Shown: piece by piece, positions 1 to 14,088 of the stretch
How the letters are laid out: each line of letters opens with the position of its first letter
How positions within the stretch are numbered: position 1 is the first letter of the stretch
Assembly (NCBI GenBank): GCA_013365365.1
Contig: JABVXU010000024.1
Location: 186,001-250,000, forward strand
From: Cruorifilaria tuberocauda
Taxonomy: Eukaryota > Nematoda > Chromadorea > Rhabditida > Onchocercidae
Direction: 5' to 3'
Length of the DNA: 64,000 nt
Translations under genes and position numbers: made by a program
The notes under the pieces: generated by a model
Database searches by the model: none
What the model saw: the letters and a program-made list of their open reading frames with translations, nothing else
What the model was told of the DNA's origin: nothing

Positions 1-788
1 GTTTCCAATATAGCATTTCAAAATTTCACATCGAATTTGTCGTTGTTCTGCTCTGTACTTTATTTCTTGCTGTTTTTCAAAAGTGTGGAATAATTGGATG
101 CAGAACATACGAAGTAGTTCATCATTTTATTTTAATGTTGGAATTTGTACATTTTACGTAATGTGTTGTTTTTATTTTTTTTATTCACTTTAATATTTTC
201 TTGCGGTGAATCAAGATTTGATCACAAAGTGAGTTCTTCATGTGTCATTCTGGAAATAAGAAGAATCTTGATGAAATGGTGATAGTTTTAGATGTTTTAT
301 CAAGTATATAAAGACGAGATGAATTCAAGAGCAAGGGAAAAATTTGGCTACATTTTCTTTCAAACTTGGTGTTCTATTTTTTGTATACAACAAAGCTTGC
401 ATTATATTTAATTTTTTATATTTGGAAATGCTGATATATTTTGTTCAGCTTTTGTTGGTGATTTATTTGCTCTCATGAGAATATATTAATAAAAATAAAA
501 ATAATACTAGTAGCAATTATTCATTAGCATTAATGTATTGTCTTTTAGAATTAGTTGTTTGAATGAAACGAATATTGATCAGTCTTATCGGTATATCAAG
601 TTTTGTTCTTTATTTCATTATCAAGTACAGATAAAGTTCTCTTCTGCTACTTTGACATTACTTGATTAAAATTTAAAAGATATTTGATGCTTTTGTTCGC
701 TTTAATTTAATGATTCTCACATGCATGTTAAGAATAGCGGACTTGTGACGGTGGTTCATTACAACTTTCTGATCTGTCATATGAGGGA
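1..788. other. gene-poor left edge
   Basis: This AT-rich stretch has no open frame or splice-bounded exon I can support. It precedes the GTPBP3 start and may hold its promoter or the 3' flank of a gene beyond the left edge. Confidence 0.5.
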
Positions 789-3625
789 ATGCTTGAAGCA
801 TATGTGGCATTGAGATATCTAAAACGTTATTCCACTATATTTGCTGTGAGTTCGGGTGCTTTACCTGCTGCCATATCGGTAATTCGAGTTTCCGGTTGGT
901 TCATTTAATCTCTTGGGATTTCTCCAGTATTTTAGATATTTGATATCGTTCGGAATTGCATCTTTAAATTTCTGTAAAAATAGGAAAAGAAAGTCGACGA
1001 TGCTTAGAGGAACTTACGAATCGGAAAAAAATCCTGCCTAGACAATTATTTTATGCGAACATTAGGCGAGGTGGAGAACTTATTGACCGTGGCATGGCAG
1101 TTTTTTTACCAGGTTTTTTTTCAAGAACTGACATTTATTGCTGAGAAATAAGTTTTTGTTACATTGCTTGCTACTTACGCATTTGCTCTATTCAGTTTTC
1201 TTAGATTTTTCGCTTTCAAGCTCAACATTTTTAAGCAACAAAAGTATAAACATAAATAGCAGCTGCAACTAAATAATTCATGATTGGGAAAGTGCCCAAT
1301 ACAGATGCTGGGAGTAACGATTTAAAGAAAACCTTCTGAAGAGTTATTTTTTAATTAATAAGTTTAGGTCCAAAAACATCAACTGGAGAAGATGTGGCTG
1401 AATTTTATGTGCACGGCAGTAAAGCGGTTGTTGACTGCTTGTTGGAAGCGTTAGCGCAAATTGACAACGTGCAACCTGCAAAGGCTGGTGAATTTACGAA
1501 ACGGTGAGTTAAATATCTCGACTTAATCGTTCGGTCCTTAAATTTATTAGCATTTTGTAAATTTTCCTTCTTAAACATAAGTTTCTGGATTCAAAATTCA
1601 ATTTTTATAGGGCATTTTTCAATGGAAAGATGACATTGCAGGAAGTACAATCGCTTGCGTGTCTTTTGGCTGCACGAACACAGCGTCAACGACGCTTAGC
1701 TTTGCACGGAAACACTTTAGGCAAGTGTGTTGCTTACACCTGGAATTACTAATGATGTAACTAAAAAATAACTCTTGACTTGTAGATAAAGCAATGGCAG
1801 GCATAAGGAAACAACTTATCGAGATGCGTGCTTCTGTGGAAGCATCCATTGATTTTGGAGATGATGTTGGGTTTCAATGGAAAGATATTCGTGTTGCAAT
1901 CGATTCAATGATTAGTGAATTGAGCAGTATTCAAGAACAAATGCATCAAGGAACGTTGATTAATGAAGGCTTAAGAATAGTTATTTTGGGACAAGCAAAC
2001 GTCGGAAAAAGCAGTTTATTCAATCATTTGGGTGATCATTTCAGAATTTATCAAGTGAGAAATGTATTTTTTTTCATATGTAAAATCAAATATTTACAGC
2101 AAACCGAGATATGGCTATAGTATCAGATGTTGAGGGCACGACCCGTGACTCACTGGAAGTAACAATTCAACTTTCTTCTATTCCAGTCACCATTATTGAT
2201 ACTGCAGGAATTCGTAAAATTCCCTTGGATTCTCTTGAAGCAGAGGGCATCCAGAGAACATTGCTAAGGTTGTTCATTCCATTCCAATAAATTATGGCTT
2301 TTGTGATCATAATTATGACTATGATGGTCATTTATATTTGAAATATTTATAAACGAAACATTACTTCATCGATTGCCTGAAGTATCTCAAGTGATCAATT
2401 TCAAGCTCATTAGGAAGAATCGCAAAAGTATTTCCTTCAATTGAAAATCGAACACAACGTTTTTTTTTCCTTTAAACATTGTTTCATTATTTTGCTTTAC
2501 TTTAGCCGCTTAGTTTTTTGTCATTTAGAAAACTACTAGGAAAAAAGGCCTCCACCGCTTTACAAGAAAAGTCAAAACAACTAGAATTTTGAATAAAAAA
2601 GTATGAAATACACATGCTTTTAAAGCTATGGATCCATTAGTGGAACATAAATTAAAAAGTATAAACAGTTCATGATAAGGAATTTGATTCTAAATTAAAT
2701 ATAGAGGGAAGCCACTAAAAAATCTTTTTATAGAGCGGTGGAGGCCGATATTGTAATTGTAGTAATAGATAGTAGTGTGTGCAAGAATTTCGAAGCAGAT
2801 GTCCGTTCAGTGCTTTCTTGGTGTCATCTCGAAGGAAATAAACCCGTTTTTGTTGCACTGAATAAATGTGATTTACATAGTGTTCCGAATGACATATTTC
2901 TTCCGTGGCCTGCTGTTAATATATCATGCATTTCCGGTGAAGGAATTAATTCGTTGGTTAGTCTATAATTCGGTTACAGTCTTGTGCAATCATTTCACTT
3001 GTTTTACTTTCCAAAATTTAATTAAAAGAATATTCCAACAAATTTTATGAGTCTCATTCAAAAGCGCTTTTGATGGTAATGTGTATTTATTCATAGGATT
3101 GCGGGTAATGTTCATGCTTTTCAACTTCGCTTATTTTTAGCTTAAAATTATTTGTGAACATATCAGTGATCTGTGTCCAGCATCTGATGATAGCGCTCTT
3201 CTCAGCAGTCAAGTTCATCGGTTATTGATGAAGGAATCTCTTGCTGTGCTTAAAAAGGTATTTTATTTAATCTTTTTGACTACTCCTGTTGTTTCCTTTC
3301 CCCCTATTAAACATTTACACAACGAACTTGTGGCTCGTGTAATCGATCAGCTTTCTATAGCCCTATATTTTTTGAACTATTTTTATGCAGTCTTTTGATA
3401 ATTCATGACTGCTTGTTGGAAAAGGGTTAACGACTGTTATCATTTCGGCTGAACCGTTCGCCAATTTCTTATTTTTAATTGTTTAAGGCATTAAAGGTGA
3501 ACGATGTTGCTATTATAGCAGAATTGTTGCGCGATGTATCGGATTACATCGGCGAGATATCAGGTGCAATTGTGAATGAACAGATCCTTGACCAAATATT
3601 TTCCTCATTTTGTATTGGGAAATGA
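789..3625 (+). CDS. GTPBP3: mitochondrial tRNA-modification GTPase GTPBP3/MnmE/MSS1
   Basis: Nine exons (789-894, 984-1112, 1368-1503, 1611-1720, 1786-2031, 2100-2268, 2734-2956, 3141-3257, 3488-3625) join in frame to about 457 residues, the usual size for MnmE. The start at 789 gives a basic, hydrophobic leader suited to mitochondrial import. Visible parts are the N-terminal tetrahydrofolate-binding domain ([15 protein letters not shown], then FYVHG), the helical domain, and an inserted G domain with P-loop GQANVGKSS, switch EGTTRDS, DTAGI and NKCD. The protein ends in CIGK, the conserved Cys motif of the family. With MTO1/GidA, the family makes the 5-taurinomethyl/carboxymethylaminomethyl modification of wobble uridine in mitochondrial tRNAs. 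The intron after 1720 starts with GC (gcaagt); using the nearby GT instead gives an immediate stop. An AATAAA lies just after the stop codon. Confidence 0.95.
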
Positions 3626-4127
3626 AATAATAAAAGTTGCATGTAACCGAATACATTTTGATTTTTCAGCAAATAGTTTTTTGTTTTCTCTTTGTTTAAT
3701 CGGATCACTTTCAAAATATACGTTCCATCCCGGTCCATTCTCTACAGTATACATTGTTTTTTGTATAAATTTAAAAAACATAACTAAAAATGTAAACGGC
3801 ACAGGTTCTGGATGAGGAATACTTTAATTTTTGTAACTTAGAACTGCTGGTAGCCAATTTCGATCTGTATAGAAATATTTTTATTCAAATAATAGAAATC
3901 TAGAAACGATTCAGTAAAGTATAAGTTGTATATAATAACCGCAACAGGGATATGCACTATAAATGCGACTCATTCATAATGTTTGCAACACTGATACTTC
4001 ACTTGTCAGCTACTTTTTCCACGAACATATATAAACTAGTAGTTAGGGGAATTGTTAACGAATGAGAAGTTAAAGGTCACGGCAATTACAGAAAATGAAT
4101 TCATGAGATCCGATAAAGACAAGCCAC
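3626..4127. other. convergent intergenic gap
   Basis: The 0.5-kb space lies between two convergent genes (GTPBP3 and the coiled-coil gene). It holds 3' untranslated sequence, with AATAAA at about 3628 for the plus-strand gene, and no further gene that I can support. Confidence 0.5.
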
Positions 4128-7100
4128 TTATAGCTTTTTATACTTGTCTCGGTTTCCTACACGATGTACTTCGCGCGTTGTTGCTTTCATTGCTTTACTA
4201 ATTTCATTCATTTCATGCAATATCTGTTCGCACATATCTCTCGAATTAGGCTGCAAATGACTCCACTTCATTTCGAAATTGAAATTCATTTAAATCTATT
4301 GAAGTTATATTCCGTGAAATTAAGATTTATTGATTTAAAACTTGATTTTTCAGTACTCGAAAATTTTCATAACAAAGGATATTTATGCTAATTAAATATT
4401 GGAAAAAGCAAAAATCTCGATTAAAACCCACCAGTTTACTCAGTCGTTGATGAGCTTTTTGCAATAAAACTTTTGCATCGATAAGCAACGATTGCAAACG
4501 CTCATTTTCTAATTGAAGTGCTTCCATCTAAATAATTATATGTGTGAAAAGCATTTTTTTTTAAAATTAGACACAGACATGGAAAAAAAGTTGGAAAAGT
4601 AAACAGAGTACAGATATAAATTCTGCTAATAGGGCGGTTAAATGATCATAGATAATATATTTGAAAAACATTAATTTCTATTCAAAGACAAAAATTTTTA
4701 AGAAAGAAAGTCACCGGAGCAACATTTTCTTTAGTCTTCTCAAAGTGTTGAGAATGTCTGCACAGGGAATCGATTTGAAATCGTAACGACCTCATATTTG
4801 AGAGCACTGCTAATACTTCTGCCTTTTGCTGAAACGTTCTTGAATTAATTTCTAGTGAGATATGAGAAAAAATTTTTTAGCCAAAAATAGATGTAGAAAT
4901 AAAACTCACAGGTCTATTTGAAATGATCTTGAGCTTCTGAACAATTTGGTCGACATCATTAAATAGTGCTCTAAGGTCAATTGATATCAGTTCTAAAAAA
5001 TCTGTTCTGTTATGTTTCTCTTAAAAATTGCAAGGAAATCATTTTAAAATAGTTCTTACCATTTTGCGATTCATTTGGATTGATGAAAGAAGAGTTACCC
5101 AATTCATCATTGTTTGATCTTGAACTTTCAGTTCTAGTCCTGCAAATCAGATACTAAATTTTCTTGCACGAACAATAATAGCTTATTTGATTTACATGAA
5201 TTCGAGACTGACTCATTTGTTGCTCAGCATAATGAGGGTTATAACCTATTCTGACATGAAAGTGGTTTGTCATTTTGATTTTATTGCTCCCTACCAAAGG
5301 CTTACTTGCATAATTGAATAATCTGCGATGAAAAATTACAAAAAGTAAACTTACTGTTGCAAATTTTGCTGGTTTTCAGAAATATATAATTGCAACTTGG
5401 CTTTTTCCGACATTAATTTTTCTTGCATTTCACTGACTCCATCTGAGAGACTTTTCAAAATTCGTGCATATGTGTGGTACAAGTCATCTAGGTCGACCGA
5501 TTTATATGAAATCCTAAATATTGTTGCTGCATATTGAGGAAAATGCTATTTATTGTTTTTAAATAGCATGATTCAAGTAAAAAATATGTTAAATCTCCTA
5601 CTATTCGAGAACTATGGTTTCCATAAATTTATGGTGTGATCTACTTTTTTATACAAATAAAACTACTTTCTTCTTCCAATTGCCAAATGTTCTAATTTCG
5701 GCGGTTTTTTAAATTATGTAACACAGCATGCAACAAAGAAAAGAATCACAAATTTCTGTTACAAAAAAATAAGGAAAATATTTACCCACAAGCAACTGAA
5801 GTTTCCTCATTCCACTGCGCTGCAAGTGCGTACATTCGTTTCGTAAATGAAGATATTTTTTTTGCCTTATTCGTCAATTCAACAAAATCATGCGAAGACA
5901 CAATAGTCATAGTACCAATCGTCTGAAATAATAAAATATTTTGTTATTCATATTTATATTAATACTTTAATTAATTTACAATAAGATACAAATGCTCATT
6001 AAATTCCTTATTAAATTATTAAATTTTCACATATACATTTAAGTTACCCAAAAATTACGGTTTCATATTACTCACCACTGTATATCGGTCAGAATGTTGT
6101 CTTTCGGGAAGAGAACTGCGATTTGGCTTCGAAATTAGTTCTTCGTATTTCCCCTCGATATTCATCAACATATTCGTTAATCTTTCATTCTAAACAAAAA
6201 ACCACATATGATGAAAAGGTGCTGAAAATGGAAATATGTATTAGAAAAACTTAATTTACATTTTCCTTAATACAGATGTTCTCAGATTTTAGACGTTGCA
6301 AATCTCTTTCCATCGTTTTAACCGATTCCTTCTCTACTTGCATTTGCTTCTGAAGAGTTAATAACTTCTGCGTAGCTTCGTTATGCTCTGCCTGCAACAA
6401 AGTAAATAAACTCGTAAAAATTTTGTTCGAAAAAATTTCAAACGATAATAGACAAAAATGCGTTTTTCGCTAAATTAATTAGAATAGATCATAATATATA
6501 ACCAGTTGATGAGTAAGAAAGATAAGCATATAGCTCAATCCTATTTAAGATTTTTTGGACAGAATTATAACAACAGTACCAATTAATATTGGATATAAAC
6601 AAAGATTTGGTTTTGACAAAACTGATTAAAAATATTGTTTTACTTCAAGATGAGCATTCTGATCAGATAATCCTCGATATTTTAAACTGATGGCACTGCG
6701 ATTTCTTTCACAGAGATCCAAATCCTGTTGAAGTTTAATCACTTGATTTCTCAAATCAGCAATATATTGGCTAATTTTCGTGAGTTCCTCAAGATCTGCT
6801 CCAATTTGAGCGAGCTAAAAAAAACATTTTAGAGATCTATTTGATTTCTCAAAATGAGGAATAAAAAGACAGTGCATTTAATACTATTTCTCACTGATAC
6901 GCAAATTACTTGAGCTAATGCTGCTATTTCCGTATTTGCCATTTCAATAATCGGTTTATCAGCTTGCTCCTCGACAATTCCCAAACTTTCTTTTATATTG
7001 CCAATCAGTTCACACATTTTGTTGTCTAATCCAATAATCTCCTGCAATATAAAAACCTTTCTTTTCCAAAAATGATATTTTAATAGAAAAATAAGCCACT

Positions 7101-10100
7101 TACATTTCTATAATGAACTAATTCATTGTTACTTGATAACAGCTGGTCACTATAATTTTGAACATCCATTTTAAGTTTCTGAAAACAGAAGCTAATTTGA
7201 ATTCAGATAACATGCAAACTTAATTTCATGATATTTTTGAGACTGAAATGTACATCTCACATATAAACTCCTGGGTTCAAGTCTTTGACATAAAGCACTA
7301 CTCTGCCTATCAATGAAATGAGAGCCGAGCGATGAATATATTTTAAGATAAAGTAACATATAATTCAATTTAAGCAAATGCAAACGGCATTAACGCTTCT
7401 ATGATTTCAGAAAAACATTTTTCAAGCTTCGTGATTACATGACTGAGTAAACCACAAGAAAAAATCCTACTTATCAGTTAGAGAACATTGGATCCAAAAG
7501 TATATAATTTGAAATTAAGCATCTAAACCTTGATCGATTCATCCTTTATTTTCAGAGTGTGAGTAACTTCCGCAAATTGAGTTTCCAACTCGCGATACTT
7601 CCCAGTCATATGATTACGAAGCTGCTTCATTTCGGCTTCTCTTTCTGCAACAAGAGTTTCGCTTGTTCCAACTTTTTGTTGAAGTCCTTCTACTTTTCCA
7701 TACAACTCATCATACTGCTGATTCTTCCGCTGAAGCTGCGCTTCCATATCTTTTACCACTGAAATTATTTCATTTTCTTTTTCTGCCAAGTTTTTCTTCA
7801 ATTCATCCAGCTCATCTACCAGTTTACGCTTTGATTCTTCCAAATCAGTGACATGCGCTTGCAATTTTTCGTTCAGTTCCGCAGCTTCATTTACTTTCAT
7901 CTTTTCGTTTGCAAAGTCCGTATTTAACTGTCTATAGGCTCTATGAATTCGTGAAAGACCCGATGCATCCTACAACAGATAATTCATTTCATTGAAAAGA
8001 TAATTTTAAAAAAAATTAAAACTAAATATAATTTAGATGATCACTGAAAATCATCTAAAACATTAAGAACGAAACCTGATTTTCGCTCGATGGTACTGAT
8101 GATATGCCAAGAGAACAATTTAATAATGAACGTTGCAATTGAGTAGACAACTCTCCGATGCTTTCTTCCACAACTATAAAATAGATATGCAAAATTTAAA
8201 AAATGAGATTCAAAATGAATGGTTATATTTGAGGCTGCAATGATTTCAGTGATTTTTATTACCATACAACCTTATACATTCATATTTGAAATACCTTCGA
8301 CATCACGGCTAATATCAATAGCCGTTGCTAGTGAGTAATCAAGGTCGATACGAAGTGCTTCTATTTCGGCCAGTAGTTCTCTGCCTCGATCACCTGCACC
8401 CAGCTCATCAAGAAGAGTCTAAAGAGATTAAGCCAAGTAAAAAAGAATTAGCGAATATTCACTCTAATGCAGTATTAGTGAACAAAAATCATTTCATCGT
8501 TAAAAGCACCAATACTAAATGTTACAAATAGAAAAATAGAGAAAAGGCTAGAAATTAACTATTAAGTAATTCATTTAATCAGATATATAAGCTTCTTCTA
8601 GTATTACTATTATTCAAAATTCAATATACCTGCAAAAAACCAGCTGTACCACGCAATTTCTCGAAGAGACGTGTACAAACAGACTGCAAAACAGAAAGTT
8701 TTTTCTTAACTTCGCCAAGATCTTCTGTCAGTACCAAAGATTTGCTCAGAAGGTCAGCTGCTGATGTGATGTTCAACTGAAAACATTTCATTCCACTATT
8801 TGAGGTAGAATTACTGAAGCATCTGCGTTGAAAAAAAATTTTTAAGTCAACAAAATCACATAAAATTTATTACCATCTCAGAGGCCCCTATACTTTGTAT
8901 AGTATTATCATGTTGTTCATTCGAACATCGCTCTCCAGAACCATTTACAGCATCGAACAACGCAAGTTTTCCTCCCAGTTCCTCTTCATTTGAATTATCA
9001 GGAATAGTTTTATTTTCTGCTAAGAATGCGGCCAATTTCTCATTCTGAAAATGTATTTCAAATTATATTATCCAGTCTTTCAACTTTACAATTGAGGATA
9101 TAAATTTGCTCATTCCTTAGTATTTAAATAACTGATTTTCTCATTTATCTTTCTTAATTAGTTTTCTAGATATGTCGAAGTTTCGAAATCGAATCTGAGA
9201 AATTACTTGACTGAATTTTGCACAGACAATATCTGAAAAAATACATGTTTAGAGTAAAATAGTCGAATTTAATATTTCTTGGTAATTAAAATAGTGCTCC
9301 TAACCTCACGTTCACAGCGCTTCGTATTCCATTCCGAACTTTCATCTTCCGCGGATGGCGTTTCGCTAAGTTCAATTTCTGGTATTCGATCGATATTTAT
9401 AGCACCCCATTCAATTACTTTCTCTCGAATAGCATCATTTTCGACAGCAAACTATAAACACTCATTCGATGCTCTTATTGACTTTGATAAAGCAGATATA
9501 ATGAAAAGTGCAAAAATAAGTGAAAGCTGACAGGTCATTTATTTCTTTCAACATAGTATAGAATACACTAATACAAAATTACGAACCTCATTGATTTGAT
9601 CCAGTATTCCTTGAGCATAAGGATTCAAATTCGGAATATCATGATGCAGCGAGCAAGACTTGTTCGTTCCCTTAATGATACAAATGATATCTGGAAATTC
9701 GATCATGAAGGAATTTATCTTCGATCAACTTACAATTTTCGAATTGGAAGACGTGTTAACATCTCCCAATTTCAGCTTCTTTAACAATATACGAATAGTG
9801 CGGTCACGTTTATTCAATGCAGTTTCACTGACAGCATGAGCTTTTGCTAACTGTTCTTCAAAGATCTAAAAACAGTTGTATTGAACAAGTGATATTTCTT
9901 CACTTGAAAAAATAAAGATTCGATAGGCTTATTTGTCAAGTTTGCATACTAATTAATCAAGCATTAACCTCAAAGAGCCACCACTTATGAAATACATGTC
10001 ATTTTTATGATAATACAATTCTACCAAATGTAATAACTTATACTTGACTTATTTTGAAGATACTTCAGATGCAAAAATTAAAACAAAAGAGTAGAACAGG

Positions 10101-11849
10101 AAAAGGGAACGGATTGAAGCCCATTTCTGCACTTGTTCAAAATTATTAGAGAAAAATTAAACCTGTCCCTGATATTTTACTTCTTGCTTAGCTTCGTCCG
10201 AAATTTGCTGAAGTTTAGCAATTTCGGCTTTTAATGCACCACAATGCGTTTTTTCTTTCACGTAATAAGAAGTTTGTTTTGCCAAATCATCTTGCGCAAG
10301 CTTCAACTGATTTTGCAATTGAATTATATCATTTTCCATTTTCATTCGAAGCTTCTTCTCGTCGACACTTTGCTGAAGGACTACCGAACGCAACTTCTCG
10401 ATTTCCCTAGGAATGATTAATTAATATCAAATATTAAAGGTTCCTCCTTTGAATGACTAAATGATATTAAAAAAAGGTTGAAATGGACTATAATAGAAAG
10501 AAATAGCTGGATTTTATTGATAAGGCAACAATAATAATGCTATATTAGTTTTTGAGCTTACATGCCTCTCTCCGATATCAACGAGATAGTGCTCAAAGAA
10601 CTGTCACCTTGACTTTCGTTACCATCATCACGTTCGCCATGTTTTTCAGATAACTGTTGATGGAGCTAAACATTGAGAAGGAATTAAAACAAGAGAATGA
10701 GATTGATATTAATGATATCATTAATATTTCCTTATAACCGAACCAAATCTCAATAAAAAATCACTTTAGATTAGAATTTTAATAATTTTTAAGAAAAAGT
10801 CACGACAATAACCTCTTTCAATTGAGCTGCAAGTTCATCCCTATCCATAAGAAGCCTTTCGCGGCTTTTCTCCCAATTCTTTCTCTCATTTTCGAATTTC
10901 GATCTTTCTTCATCGATTTTTTTTTTCTGTGAGTGCCGAATCTGCTCGAGTTCCATTCGGCGAACTTTCTCATTATCTAGTTCCGTTTGCATTATCAGAT
11001 ACTAAAAAAGGATGTCGAAACAACAAAACAAATTTTGTTAGCAGAATTTTCTATATCCCAGAATGATTGAATGAAAATCTGAGATAATATCAACAGCTTT
11101 CAAGTCATCTTTTTGACCTTTCTCTATTTCTTTAAACAGAGAACGTAAAATAAGAAGAAAATGAATACGATTTACTTGTTCAGTGAAATCTTTTCCTTTA
11201 CTGTCCAATATTGACGGTAACTTTCTTTTCAACATAAACAGTTGTGACTTCAAATCGAATACTTCCGCTTTAAGTTGTTTGTTTTCCTCCTTAGTTTCAG
11301 CAATATTAAGATAAGTACGGCGATGCGGTACCGATAACGTACCTAAATTTTCCAGCAAGTGAACAATCCTTAAGAATAATTATGAACAAAACTAAAATGT
11401 TGACAGGTTTCGTTTTGGCCAAACGTAAAGAACACGATCATGAACCAACCTTCACTGAAAGCTGCCCCGACAGGTGTTGCATCTGATGAAACATTTCTGA
11501 AAAATTTTTCGTCGTAAATTTAGAATTATTTATATATAAGTTAAATATCGGGTAATATATATCACCTCACGTATTTAACTGTACTGGGAGTTAAAGCGCT
11601 ATTTCGATAATCCACTGGCGTGTTTTCTTTTTGAAAAACGTCGACCTAAAAAATTAAAATCTTATTACGAATGTAGAAAAAAATTTCTTTTACCTGATCC
11701 GTAGGAAATACCTGCGGTTGATGAGTATTAAGAAGGAGCACTGCTTCCCCTATTAATGAATCTTCCGTGGCATCTTGACCATCTCGATCGCTGATCTCGT
11801 TAATGAAATGCTCTTCGTCATTATCCCCTACGATGTTTTCAGATGCCAT
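4128..11849 (-). CDS. long coiled-coil protein, centrosomin/SPD-5-like candidate
   Basis: About 27 exons on the minus strand read from ATG at 11849 (MASENIVGDNDEEHF) to a TAA at 4128-4130. I estimate 1,300 residues, nearly all charged heptad-rich coiled coil. The largest exon is about 7529-7980. Near the N-terminus, around 11150-11366, the segment TKEENKQLKAEVFDLKSQLF resembles the centrosomin motif 1 (CM1) that recruits gamma-tubulin complexes in CNN/CDK5RAP2. The terminal exon (4128-4250) encodes a short amphipathic helix ending KYKKL. In C. elegans the corresponding pericentriolar scaffold is SPD-5 (about 1,200 residues), which diverged beyond easy recognition. A role as a centrosome scaffold is therefore an inference from the CM1-like motif, length and architecture. 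Myosin-tail-like or golgin proteins remain possible. The junction near 11370-11500 is not settled. Confidence 0.6.
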
Positions 11850-14088
11850 CTTAAATTAATATGATTATACATCTGCTTCACAATTTAATTTCAGAAGCCC
11901 AAAATAATCACTTCCTCGAATTCCTGACTCGCAACTGTGAGTGAATAAAACAGCAATATCATCTCCATATCAGTGACTATTGAAAATTCCTAATAAAATA
12001 GCTTATTATTGGATGACAAAGATACACCATATAACCATATTAACCACTTATACACACTAATTTCTGATTCATTCTTGTAAAAGAATATGTTATCAAACTT
12101 TGAAGGATTTCTGAGACCAACTATTAAAGCATTGAATGAGTTGAACTGAATTAAAGAGCACAAAATTGTATCCATAACAGAGACAGTACTAAATGAATAA
12201 CCGAGTCGTATGAAATAGTAAGACTCTGTGTAAAAAGATGCAATATTAGAGACAAAATTATTCCTTCAACTATCTATCCTTATCATCATACAATAAATTT
12301 TCATTAATTTCTGAATAGGAACATATTATTGAATATAAAATTGAACAGTTTCAGTTCGTCATCATTTCCTTTTCTGTGAAAGTGTGTGACACAATAAACT
12401 GCGTTATTTACCCTTGTAAGCTCAAATACTCCAACCAACCAGCAGCGATAAATTGACACTAAGCAAACGACATTTGAACTTCGCTTTTAGCGCCTTTAAT
12501 TTGAAATGGAACAGCATAAAACAGCGCAAAAGCAACCGAATATTAGTACATAGTTCAATGACCATTTTCCTTTAATACTTATTATTAAGAAGTTTCGAAT
12601 CGGTCAGAAATTTGATTGGAATATCCCAATCTGAACGCGAGACCAATTATTCTCTTCTTTACTATCCTCTCCTCGACTTATGTCCATACTGCTTCATTAT
12701 TTCTTCCAATAACTCATTAATATTTATCTCCCATGTCCTCTTATACTAAATTTCTATTCTTTCATTCATAAGTTTGGATAATAATTACGTTGTATAAGTG
12801 GTCGTAGAGTTATTTAAGATTTCCACAGAGACGAAATCATATATGCCAATGATTTTTTATTTCATAGTAGTTATAATAATTGCCATGAATCGACTCAGTT
12901 TACGTTCATTTACATATCATCCATTTAAACCAACCGCTCCTTCTACTTATTAGATATTCGGAAGTGATGTCGATTAAAACCGTATTCAATTGAGTTCTTT
13001 TCGGAAATTATTCAACCATTTTAATGAGAGGTAGACAAATAAGTTCGCATACTGCACTGCATGTCTATTACTAGTAACGGCTAATATTATCCATAAAAGG
13101 AACTGTAGGTTTTCGACTGTACAGTTTCCCGTGAATGAGTAAGGTGGTGGTGGCTAAAGACAATTCAATCACTCTCACTCGATGATACCTGTACCTACTA
13201 CTACTACTACTCTAATAATGTTTACTTATGACGGTGGAGATGGAGTTGATGAGAGATGACAGCGTACGGGGAGGTACCCAGACTTGCACGCACACACAAC
13301 ACATACATGCATACACGCACACAGACATATGCACTTACCGCACAACCGCTTGACAGAGCGAGCAAACAATGTATTAGTGTGTATCTGTCTGTATTCACAC
13401 CTTTCATGCACATTGCTTAACCTTGTTGTTGTTTATTTGTCATTCAGACTGAATGGAAGAGTGTTATGAAGACCGCTGTCCTCTCTTCACTTCTTCTGAT
13501 CGGGTTGAAACATGGAATCAAACTTGGTGGCAGTCCGTTGTATACCGAAGAGTTTCTGGTGACTTCCTAGCATAGATCGTTCCACTGGCAAAAAGGGCAG
13601 AATGCCAGTGATTATGACGAATTAGTAGCATTCCTAACAGACTATTCTTGTAAGTGTAAAAATTGAATGAAAGACTCTTGAAAACAAGTAACTTATTCGG
13701 TTGAGAAATACATTCGTGACATTTTCTGACATATTATAGCGTCAAGCCCTAGATTTAGAAAAGAAGAGGTAGAAAGGTAGACAAGATGCAATTTCTCATC
13801 TCTCTTCTAAGTAGCTTCTGGTTTTCACAGGCAACCTATGTCTGAACCGTGTCTTTTACACTGCTACTTCGAGTTAGTTGTTTCAATTTTTGATCATTAA
13901 GTTGAAATTTTAATCTTGTCAGGAATCCTCCTGGGAATTTAAGTTCTTCAAAATGTTATTCTATAAAAGTCAAGTTTATTTGAGTCCGTTATTGTAAAAG
14001 AATAAAATTATTCGTTATGAGAAATTGTCTGGTAATTCAATTATGCTGTAGAAAATTTTGGTGCGTGTTCGAAGCTAAATGGCATAAA
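11850..14088. other. 2.2-kb divergent intergenic region
   Basis: This space separates the start of the coiled-coil gene (minus) from the start of aha-1 (plus), so it probably holds both promoters. It contains a CTA trinucleotide run near 13196-13213 and a CA-rich low-complexity tract near 13283-13330. No exon could be supported. Confidence 0.5.
13196..13330. repeat. simple-sequence tracts
   Basis: A short CTA trinucleotide run (about 13196-13213) is followed by a CA/CACG-rich tract (about 13283-13330). Open frames through it are low-complexity shadows. Confidence 0.7.

Noticed and set aside
13222..13469. Overlapping frames on both strands across the CA-rich tract
   Set aside because: They are products of simple-sequence DNA.
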